From: an uncultured Campylobacter sp.
GTDB taxonomy: Bacteria; Campylobacterota; Campylobacteria; Campylobacterales; Campylobacteraceae
Direction of reading: 5' to 3'
Length of the DNA: 15,945 nt
NCBI RefSeq assembly: GCF_947255105.1
Contig: NZ_CAMYFP010000018.1
Span: forward strand, 1 to 15,945
Numbering within the stretch: position 1 is the stretch's first letter; every line of letters begins with the position of its first letter. Positions 6,500 to 13,033 of this stretch are shown in pieces. The notes under the pieces are model-generated. The model was given only the letters and a program-made list of their open reading frames with translations, did not search any database and was not told the origin of the DNA. Made by a program: the position numbers and the translations under genes.

Positions 6500-6683
6500 A
6501 TTAAAAGACATTGACCCGATTTAAGGGGATTGAAACAGTATATAGAGTTCATGTTCTTGATGCATTCTTATTAAAAGACGTTGACCCGATTTAAGGGGAT
6601 TGAAACGCATATCATCAAACTCTGTAAGAACTAGAAGCTCTTGCATATGAAAAGACATTGACCCGATTTAAGGGGATTGAAAA
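6500..6683 (+). CRISPR. CRISPR array B: three 37-base repeats, two spacers
   Basis: Repeats occupy 6500-6536, 6570-6606 and 6647-6683; the spacers are 6537-6569 (33 bases) and 6607-6646 (40 bases). The repeat reads ATTAAAAGACATTGACCC, then GATTTAAGGGGATTGAAAC. It differs from arrays A and C by GATTT instead of GACTT in the middle. The last repeat is degenerate (ATGAAAAG at its start, terminal C to A), marking the leader-distal end. The second repeat has an A-to-G change after AAAAGAC. No similarity among the spacers of the three arrays is visible. Confidence 0.95.
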
Positions 6684-6798
6684 TTATAAATTTAAATAAA
6701 ATTGCAAAAGGACACTTTTTGTCATCAAAAAACTCTACAATTTAGATCAAATTTAACTTGCAAAAGTTGATTCAGATTGAAATTTAGAAAGGTTTGAG

Positions 6799-6960
6799 AT
6801 GAAAAAAAGAGATTTTAATGTTTTGCTGGCTCAAAAAGGGGAGATAACTCTTGCTACCAAGCGTGTCCAGTCAAAAAAGCTCTACAACAGAAAAAAGTAT
6901 AAACTCACAATAAACTCACTTACCAAAGAGTTTGACTTTAAACTTAATAAAAATGTATAA
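6799..6960 (+). CDS. Small basic protein (53 residues), function unknown
   Basis: An ATG with AAAGG seven bases upstream opens a 53-codon frame lying between array B and cas6. The product starts MKKRDFNVLLAQKGEITL and is rich in Lys/Arg (KRVQSKKLYNRKKYK). It is strongly basic, with no transmembrane segment and no motif I recognise. The good ribosome site and balanced residue use argue that it is translated. A nucleic-acid-binding role would fit its charge, but that is only a guess. The cas6 promoter lies within its last codons, so it is either a separate leader gene of the effector operon or a leftover. Positions 6684-6798 before it show only a weak dyad (AACTT-GCAA-AAGTT, 6755-6768). Confidence 0.5.
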   Translation: MKKRDFNVLLAQKGEITLATKRVQSKKLYNRKKYKLTINSLTKEFDFKLNKNV

Positions 6961-6961
6961 T
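6932..6961 (+). promoter_or_regulatory. Promoter of the effector operon (cas6 onward)
   Basis: TTGACT (6932-6937), an 18-base spacer and TATAAT (6956-6961) form a strong sigma-70 pattern. The predicted start near 6968 means that in-frame TTG (6932) and ATG (6953) codons cannot start cas6 on this transcript. The GTG at 7007 becomes the favoured start. Confidence 0.65.
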
Positions 6962-7006
6962 CACGTAACAAGATGTAGTAAAATATCAAAATCTCAAGGT
7001 AAGAGC

Positions 7007-7744
7007 GTGATAAAATACTTAAAAATCTCAGTTAAAATCAACACAGAAGATATACCGCCATACTTTATGGGTAGTGAGCTTAGGGGTGGTTTTGGATATG
7101 CACTAAAAGCCGTTAATGCCACTCTTTTTGAGAAGCTCTACGCAACTAACAATTTTACAAATTTATATAGATTTGACTTTCGTTTGGGTATGCAAAGCTA
7201 TGAGTTTGATCTCTATCTTTTTGAAGAGCTTTGCAACTATCAAGATGAGATAATATCGGCTCTAAAGACTCTTTTTATCAATGTTGGGCTTGGAGTTGAT
7301 AGGAAAAAACAGAAAAGCTTTGAGATATCTTGTGATGAAATTTGCATATTTCAACCTAAAATTTATAGCCAAAAACTACTTTTGACTTTGATAACTCCAC
7401 TTCGCATCAAGAAACAAAACTGCTTTGTAAGAGATGATGATATCGATGTTGTTGATATCATCTCATCCATCTACAAAAAAGCTACCTTTATGCAGCACCA
7501 AGCATTGCAGCCACTAGCTTTTAGCCCATCTTATAGAGTTTTATCCAAAAATTTATACTTTTTAGATATTGACAGATGGAGCAACAGACAAAAAACAAAG
7601 ATGCAATTTGGTGGAATTGTTGGGGAGATGTTGCTTGATGAAGTTGATGAGATGAGTTTTAAGATTTTGTCTTTAGGTGAGATTTTGGGCGTTGGCAAGC
7701 AGTGTTCGTTTGGACTTGGTAAGATAGAGATATACAACAAATAG
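7007..7744 (+). CDS. cas6: Cas6 pre-crRNA endoribonuclease
   Basis: The 245-residue protein is a normal length for Cas6. The chosen start is GTG 7007, seven bases after AAGG (6996-6999) and downstream of the predicted transcription start; it places the first RAMP strand (IKYLKISVKI) right at the N-terminus. PPYFMGSELRGGFGYALK and the later TPLRIKKQNCFVRDDD segment resemble the two RAMP halves of the Cas6 family. The C-terminal glycine-rich loop (GEILGVGKQCSFGLGKIEI, from about residue 224) is the family's RNA-binding signature. Cas6 cuts the repeats to leave the 8-base ATTGAAAC handle. The catalytic residue cannot be fixed by eye. It is the first gene of the effector operon; cas10 follows after 8 bases. 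Confidence 0.87.
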   Translation: MIKYLKISVKINTEDIPPYFMGSELRGGFGYALKAVNATLFEKLYATNNFTNLYRFDFRLGMQSYEFDLYLFEELCNYQDEIISALKTLFINVGLGVDRKKQKSFEISCDEICIFQPKIYSQKLLLTLITPLRIKKQNCFVRDDDIDVVDIISSIYKKATFMQHQALQPLAFSPSYRVLSKNLYFLDIDRWSNRQKTKMQFGGIVGEMLLDEVDEMSFKILSLGEILGVGKQCSFGLGKIEIYNK

Positions 7745-7752
7745 GAGCAAAT

Positions 7753-9300
7753 ATGAGTAAATATCTATATGGACTTAGTGTAAAAGATATCCAAAACTTG
7801 ATCTTTTCTACTAACGAGCTTAGATCAATCATAGGTGGAAGCGGACTTATAAAGAGCTTTGAAGTTGATAAAAAAGAGTATGGCAAAAATATCATCATAA
7901 ATGCAGCTGGTAATATAAAGCTTGTATTTGAAGAAGATGAAAAAAACAAACTTCTAGAGTTGGTGCTAACCTTAAGGAGAGAATTTAGCAAAAAGGCTTG
8001 TGGAGTAGAAAATTGCCAAAGTATAGTTAAATTTGAAGATGGAGAGCTTAAAGAGGCATTTAAAAAGCTAGAAAGAGAGCTAAATACTGAAAGAAACAGA
8101 GCGCATTTGCCTTTTGATTTTTCAAATTTTCTCATCAAAATGGCGCCAAAAAGTGGCAGACCGATGATAGCTAGTGATGATGCAGATTTGCTAACACTTC
8201 AAAAAAATAACTACTACAATGACAACATAAAAAAATATGATGATATTGCAGGACTAGAGATAAAAACAATACCCAAAAACTCCAAAAACAAAACCGCCAT
8301 TATCCACGCTGATGGCAACTCTCTTGGCATTAAAATAGCCACTCTTTTAAAAGAGGCAAAAACAGACAAAGAGGTAAAAGATGTCTATAAAAACTTTTCA
8401 GCAAAATTAGAAGAGATTACGCAAAAAGCCTTTGAAGAGGCGATAAAACCATTTAAAGAAAAGAAAAGATATAAAAACATCAGAAAAGTGATATTAGGCG
8501 GCGATGACTTGGCTATCATATGTAGCGCCGATATAGCATTAGAGCTTACTAGCAATTTTATAAAGGCATTTGAAAGACTAAGCGCTCAAAAACTTTCCTT
8601 TAAAAATGCAGAAGATAGCAAGCTTACAATGTGTGCTGGAATAGCATTTTGCAACCATAAATTTCCGTTTCACTATGCTATAAATTTGGCGGAGAGCCTT
8701 TGTTCTTATGCAAAAGAGCAAAGCAGGGCGATAAACAAAGATTTACCACCATCAAGCATTATGTTTCACAATATCCAAAGCTCTAGTGTCTCAAACTATA
8801 AAAATCTCATCGCCACAGAGCTAACCTTTAGAAATATCATTAAAAAGCTGGGTATCGGCGAAGTTTTTATCGGCAAAGAGACAAAAAAAGAGTATAACAA
8901 TGTAGATGTTGGGCTAAATTTTGGACCATATTTTATCAATGAAGAGGATGTTAGGGATAGTTCATTTATAACAGCAGATAGATTTTTGAAGCTTGTAAAG
9001 CTGTTTATGAAAAACAACTCTCCAAAGTCTAGACTAAGGGATTATTTAGATATTTTGGCAGATAACTACACCAACTCAAAAACAAGGCTTAAAAGAATTT
9101 CTGAGATGATTGCCTCTAAAAATAGTGGTAGCGATGATTTTACGACAAAAGAGTTTGAAGATCTGTTTAAATTTGGCGATAAGTTTAGCTTTACAAATCC
9201 TTTTGTAGTTAGGATAAAAGATGACAAACTATCGTGCTACACGCCATTTTATGACATTATCTCCTATTTTTCTATTACCGACAAAAAGGATGAGCAGTGA
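7753..9300 (+). CDS. cas10: Cas10, HD-less, with intact GGDD cyclase motif
   Basis: The 515-residue protein is short for Cas10 (usually ~650-900). It starts directly with the first palm-like domain (GLSVKDIQNLIFSTNELRSIIGGSGLI, comparable to the Cmr2 start of this domain), so the N-terminal HD nuclease domain is absent. The second palm domain has HADGNSLG with Asp187 and then G249-G-D-D252 after a hydrophobic strand. These are the metal-binding residues that polymerise ATP into cyclic oligoadenylate. A CGVENC pair (about residues 83-88) may be a reduced zinc site. The C-terminal ~150 residues are helical. HD loss is known for subtype III-D. Output should therefore be signalling to the two CARF-HEPN RNases. 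GTGA overlap leads into the next gene. Confidence 0.92.
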   Translation: MSKYLYGLSVKDIQNLIFSTNELRSIIGGSGLIKSFEVDKKEYGKNIIINAAGNIKLVFEEDEKNKLLELVLTLRREFSKKACGVENCQSIVKFEDGELKEAFKKLERELNTERNRAHLPFDFSNFLIKMAPKSGRPMIASDDADLLTLQKNNYYNDNIKKYDDIAGLEIKTIPKNSKNKTAIIHADGNSLGIKIATLLKEAKTDKEVKDVYKNFSAKLEEITQKAFEEAIKPFKEKKRYKNIRKVILGGDDLAIICSADIALELTSNFIKAFERLSAQKLSFKNAEDSKLTMCAGIAFCNHKFPFHYAINLAESLCSYAKEQSRAINKDLPPSSIMFHNIQSSSVSNYKNLIATELTFRNIIKKLGIGEVFIGKETKKEYNNVDVGLNFGPYFINEEDVRDSSFITADRFLKLVKLFMKNNSPKSRLRDYLDILADNYTNSKTRLKRISEMIASKNSGSDDFTTKEFEDLFKFGDKFSFTNPFVVRIKDDKLSCYTPFYDIISYFSITDKKDEQ

Positions 9301-9818
9301 TAAGGTATTGTATTAAATTTTTGGATTATTGGCATTTGGGCAGTGGCGATAGTGCAGGTTCTATGTATGATAGCATTGTCGTTAAGGATAAATTTGGACT
9401 TCCATATGTTCCTGGAAAGACGATAAAAGGGCTAGTAAGGCAGTATTTCAGAGTGATAGAGTCAAACGAAGAGAAAATTAAACATATTTTTGGAGGTGAG
9501 GGAGATTTTGAGGCAAACTCATACTTCTCAAACGCCACACTTAGCGAAGATGAGGTCGCATATCTTAAGAAAAATCACTCTTTGAAAAAATATCTTTTTG
9601 CCAAAATTTCACAAACTAGGATAGATGAAAATGGCATTGCCAAAGATCAGAGCTTAAGACAGCTTGAAGTTGTTATACCACTAACTTTAAGTGGCTTTAT
9701 AAAGACAGATGAAAAGGAACTTATCATCAAATCTCTTCAGAGCATAAAGCAGATGGGCTTAAATAGAAATCGCGGCCTTGGAAGATGTGAGTTTAAAATA
9801 GTTGGAGATGAGAGATGA
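9297..9818 (+). CDS. Cas7-family RAMP protein (Csm3-like backbone subunit)
   Basis: The 173-residue single RAMP domain starts at a GTG overlapping the cas10 stop by four bases (GTGA). It has HLGSGDS, MYDSIVVKD with Asp25, and GLPYVPGKTIKGLVR (about residues 35-48), the classic Cas7 pattern. Near the C-terminus MGLNRNRGLGRCEF is the RAMP glycine-rich loop. In Csm3 and Cmr4 an Asp in the loop equivalent to MYDS cuts target RNA at 6-base intervals, so Asp25 is the likely catalytic residue (inference from alignment by eye). It is short compared with Csm3 (~215-220), suggesting a compact thumb. Followed by csx10 with ATGA overlap. Confidence 0.85.
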   Translation: MIRYCIKFLDYWHLGSGDSAGSMYDSIVVKDKFGLPYVPGKTIKGLVRQYFRVIESNEEKIKHIFGGEGDFEANSYFSNATLSEDEVAYLKKNHSLKKYLFAKISQTRIDENGIAKDQSLRQLEVVIPLTLSGFIKTDEKELIIKSLQSIKQMGLNRNRGLGRCEFKIVGDER

Positions 9819-11221
9819 AAAGATACTATACATGCGAGTTTAAAAGCGATATCATACTAAAAGCGAGTGTCAATACTGAGGGAGATAGTCCAAATTTAGA
9901 CTTTATACCAGGCAATGCATTTTTGGGAATGGTAGCTAGAAACTATGATAAATTTAAAGATCCATTTTATGTTTTTCACTCAGGCGAAGTTAAATTTGGC
10001 GATGGAGATATACTAATAGAGAGTTTAGTAGATAAGAGCAAAATAGTGCTAAAGCCAGGCTATAAAATTCCACTTTGTTTTTGCAACTTAAAGGTTGGAG
10101 AGGGATATTATAATAGGTTATTTTTGAGCGATGAAGAAGAACAAAAAAAGCTAATAAAAGAGCAAAAGCAGCTAAAACAACTTAGAGATGGCTACATAAA
10201 TGAGGACTATTTTTCGCACAACTTTAACTACAACTATTCCCAAAAGTCAGCTCACGATGAAAAAAATAGAAGAAGCAAAGATGGATATATGTTTGGTTAC
10301 ACCTCTTTTGAAAAGGGGCTTAAATTTTTATTTAGCATAGAGTGCAGCGACGATGAAACACTAGATCAAATAGAGGAGTTTTTACTAGGTGAGCAACTTC
10401 TTGGCAAGTCCAAAACAGCACAATATGGCAGAGTTCTTATAGAAAAGTCAAATTTAAACGACGAAATAGATAGTTTTAAGCCAAATGACAATTTAACTTA
10501 CATCTACGCAAAGTCTAGAATAGCGCTTTTTGATGAGTTTGGAAATCCTACCTTGCTAAGAAGTGCTTCTGATTTGGGGTTAAAAAGCGGGCAGATAGAC
10601 TTTAGAAATTCTCACATAAAGGTTGGAAACTATATCCCCTATAATGCAAAAAAAATCTCTTGCGAGATGATGAGGTATTTTATAAAAAAGGGAAGCGTTA
10701 TAACTATTAAAAATTTAGATAAAGATGAGAAAATTCCTAAGTATATCGGCAGTTTTCAAAATGAGGGTTTTGGTGCTATTTTGGTAAATCCTAAATTTTT
10801 AGATGTAAAAGATAGCTCAAATTCAAACTTTAATATAAATAAAAACAATGAAAATTTAGTGAAATTTAAAAAAGAGCAGTCAAAAAACACAAAAGAGCCA
10901 CAGACAAATCTTATAAAATTTCTATCTCAAAAAGAGAGAGAAGATACTCAGTTTTTGGAACTAATAGATAGGGTTGAAGCATTTAAATACGGGGATAAAA
11001 ATCCTACAAATTCTCAATGGGGCGCGATAAACAACTTTGCAATCAGATCAAAAAATGATGATGAACTACTTAAAAATATTGAAGAATTTACCAAAAAAGG
11101 CGTATCTAAAAAGCAGTGGGAAAATTGTGGCGAAGGACTTATAAAAGAGATTAAATCTCTGTCCAATAAAAAAATGTTTGTAAGACTTCTGTCTGCAAGA
11201 TGTAGAAAGGATAGCAAATGA
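9815..11221 (+). CDS. csx10: Csx10 (Cas5-like RAMP) with a C-terminal Cas11-like extension
   Basis: The 468-residue protein is the marker of subtype III-D. FIPGNAFLGMVA (about residues 31-42) is the family's version of the P-G-S-x-L-R-G motif. GKSKTAQYGRVLIE (about 195-208) is its glycine/tyrosine loop, and a second RAMP half ends near FQNEGFGAILVNP (about 313-325). A low-complexity Asn/Lys linker follows (about 330-365), then ~100 residues of helical sequence with NPTNSQWGAINNFA (from ~396) and KQWENCGEGLIKEI. That tail resembles the small Cas11-type subunit (Csm2/Cmr5) in length, helical content and the S-Q-x-G entry. No separate small-subunit gene exists in the operon, so it may supply Cas11 by fusion (inference). 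Csx10 should cap the crRNA 5' end beside Cas10. Confidence 0.82.
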   Translation: MKRYYTCEFKSDIILKASVNTEGDSPNLDFIPGNAFLGMVARNYDKFKDPFYVFHSGEVKFGDGDILIESLVDKSKIVLKPGYKIPLCFCNLKVGEGYYNRLFLSDEEEQKKLIKEQKQLKQLRDGYINEDYFSHNFNYNYSQKSAHDEKNRRSKDGYMFGYTSFEKGLKFLFSIECSDDETLDQIEEFLLGEQLLGKSKTAQYGRVLIEKSNLNDEIDSFKPNDNLTYIYAKSRIALFDEFGNPTLLRSASDLGLKSGQIDFRNSHIKVGNYIPYNAKKISCEMMRYFIKKGSVITIKNLDKDEKIPKYIGSFQNEGFGAILVNPKFLDVKDSSNSNFNINKNNENLVKFKKEQSKNTKEPQTNLIKFLSQKEREDTQFLELIDRVEAFKYGDKNPTNSQWGAINNFAIRSKNDDELLKNIEEFTKKGVSKKQWENCGEGLIKEIKSLSNKKMFVRLLSARCRKDSK

Positions 11222-12606
11222 GTCAAAAAAGCATCATATCAAATATAATTATCGAAATGACTACACCGCTAAATGTAGGAAGTAGCGATATAGACTTTCT
11301 ACTTGATAGCCCAGTCCAAAGGGATTGGAATGGCTTGCCTATGATTTTGGGTAGTTCCATATCGGGCGCAATCCGCTCTAAATTTATCAAAAATGAGGCC
11401 ATATATTCTCTTTTTGGCGATGATATAGAGGAGCAAAAACAAATTCTTCCTAATAAGAGCGAAAAAGATGCAAAAGGCTCAAGAATTGTCATCTCAAATG
11501 CCTTGCTTTGTGATGAAAATATGCAAGTCTGCGAAGAGCTACTCCTAGAAAACAAAAGCGATTTTTTAAACTATTTTAGGGAACTTCCAGTAAGAGATCA
11601 CAACCGCATAAATGATAAGGGTGTAGTTGAAGATAGTGGCAAATTTGATGAAGAGATAGTTTTCAAAGGAACAAGGTTTAAATTTAGGATAGAGATTTTT
11701 GAAGATAAAAAAGAGCTTAAAGATGAGCTTAGAGATATTATATTTATCTTGCAAAGTGAGACTTTTAGACTAGGTGGTGGAGTTACAAAAGGCTTTGGGG
11801 CGGTGCGAGTTTTGGACGAGCTTTCATCTTGGCAGGAGTTTAATATCAACTCAAATGAGTATAGAAATACTTCATCATCTCTAAATTGCTCTTTAAAAAA
11901 CAGCTTAAATGAGCTTCAAATTTCAAAACTATCTGTTTTTGGAAGCGATACAAAAAAGCTAAATAGATATACTCTCAAGCTAAAACCAGATGACTTTTTT
12001 ATGTTTGGAAGTGGCTTTGGAGATTCACAAGCTGATATGATGCCGGTAAAAGAGCATATTGTTTGTTATGATGGCGGCAAAGGAGCGATAAAAGAGAGCT
12101 TGACACTACTTCCTGCAAGTAGCATAAAAGGTGCGATTTTGCATAGAAGTATCTATCATCTAAATTTGCTTGATTCTAAATTTATTGGCGATAGTGATAC
12201 ACATAACAATCTTATATCTATATTTGGCACACAAAAGGGCAACAAAGACTTTCTAGATGGCAAAAAGGGCAAAATTTTAATGAGTGATCTGTTTATCGAA
12301 GTAGATGATGAGAGAGTTTTTGAACATGTTGCTATTGATAGATTTAGAGGTGGCGCCAAAGATGGAGCTTTGTTTCAAGAAAAAACCTCAATTTATAACA
12401 AGAGCATAAACTTGGATATTTTAGTTTATGATGATATAGACAGCAAAGAGCAAAAGGCCTTTGAAAATGCGCTAAATGATATCTGCAACGGAATGCTTCC
12501 ACTTGGCGGGGCGACTACAAAAGGACATGGATTTTTTAGTGGCAAAGTTTTTAAAAATGGCAAAGATATAACACAAAAAGGATTTGTGCATGATACTAAA
12601 GAGTAA
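11218..12606 (+). CDS. Double Cas7 fusion protein (two Csm3-like RAMP domains)
   Basis: The 462-residue protein overlaps csx10 by ATGA. Domain 1 (~1-215): TPLNVGSSDIDFLLDSPVQRD with Asp30 in the position expected for the target-cleaving loop, GLPMILGSSISGAIRS, and a glycine loop LGGGVTKGFGAVRV (about 185-198). Domain 2 (~240-462): FMFGSGFGDSQADMMPV with Asp273, LLPASSIKGAILHR (about 298-310), the HVAIDRFRGGAKDGALF segment typical of Csm3-type thumbs, and LGGATTKGHGFF (about 429-440). Each half is a full RAMP unit, so one polypeptide provides two adjacent backbone positions. Both keep a candidate catalytic Asp. Fused Cas7 units are known from III-D and III-E systems. It overlaps the csx19-like gene by 17 bases. 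Confidence 0.86.
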   Translation: MSQKSIISNIIIEMTTPLNVGSSDIDFLLDSPVQRDWNGLPMILGSSISGAIRSKFIKNEAIYSLFGDDIEEQKQILPNKSEKDAKGSRIVISNALLCDENMQVCEELLLENKSDFLNYFRELPVRDHNRINDKGVVEDSGKFDEEIVFKGTRFKFRIEIFEDKKELKDELRDIIFILQSETFRLGGGVTKGFGAVRVLDELSSWQEFNINSNEYRNTSSSLNCSLKNSLNELQISKLSVFGSDTKKLNRYTLKLKPDDFFMFGSGFGDSQADMMPVKEHIVCYDGGKGAIKESLTLLPASSIKGAILHRSIYHLNLLDSKFIGDSDTHNNLISIFGTQKGNKDFLDGKKGKILMSDLFIEVDDERVFEHVAIDRFRGGAKDGALFQEKTSIYNKSINLDILVYDDIDSKEQKAFENALNDICNGMLPLGGATTKGHGFFSGKVFKNGKDITQKGFVHDTKE

Positions 12607-13030
12607 AAAAGAGGTGATAGAGTATATAAACTCAAATTTACAAAACTACGATGGCTTTGTGCAGTTTTCCAATAGAAAATTCGACACCAGTAAAGATCTT
12701 TTCATAGATAAATCTCTAAAAATAAGTGATGAGAGTGGTTTTATAAGCGAAGCGTATTTTTACAATGAAGCTACAAAAACAAGTGTCTCTATAAAAATGC
12801 TTGATGGAAAATGGCTAATTTGCCAGACGAATTTAGATGCTGTTTTGGATGATGATATTGAAATTTATGAAAGTAACATCTCAAATCTTTATATCAAAAT
12901 GGCTCAAATTTACAAATTTGAAGGTGGATTTGCCAAAGATATGCAGGGCAATATCTTAGATGAGTTTAAAACGCCTATATTAGACAGAGTTGTTTTTGCC
13001 GGTTTTAGCAAAGAGATAAAAAGGAGTTAA
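12590..13030 (+). CDS. Csx19-like small type III-D accessory protein
   Basis: The 146-residue protein starts at the ATG at 12590, seven bases after AAGGA; an upstream TTG (12584) lies too near the ribosome site. It is acidic and beta-rich in its middle (FISEAYFYNEATKTSVSIKMLDGKWLICQ), then has a run of Asp/Glu (DAVLDDDIEIYES) and ends ILDRVVFAGF. Its place between the double Cas7 and the TIGR03986 gene, its length, and the middle strand pattern of an acidic residue, a short hairpin and G-K-W fit Csx19 (TIGR03984-type), which accompanies csx10 in III-D loci. The match is not strong enough by sequence alone to give the symbol. No catalytic motif is seen. A structural part of the effector complex is likely. 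Confidence 0.5.
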   Translation: MILKSKKEVIEYINSNLQNYDGFVQFSNRKFDTSKDLFIDKSLKISDESGFISEAYFYNEATKTSVSIKMLDGKWLICQTNLDAVLDDDIEIYESNISNLYIKMAQIYKFEGGFAKDMQGNILDEFKTPILDRVVFAGFSKEIKRS

Positions 13031-13033
13031 GAG

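Noticed and set aside
6684..6798. Terminator after array B (AAAAG-GACA-CTTTT)
   Set aside because: The stem is only five A/T-rich pairs and lacks a clear U-tract, so it is not reported as a feature.
6932..7006. Longer N-terminus for Cas6 starting at TTG 6932 or ATG 6953
   Set aside because: These codons are inside the predicted promoter, and the extra residues add no RAMP-like strand; GTG 7007 has a proper ribosome site.
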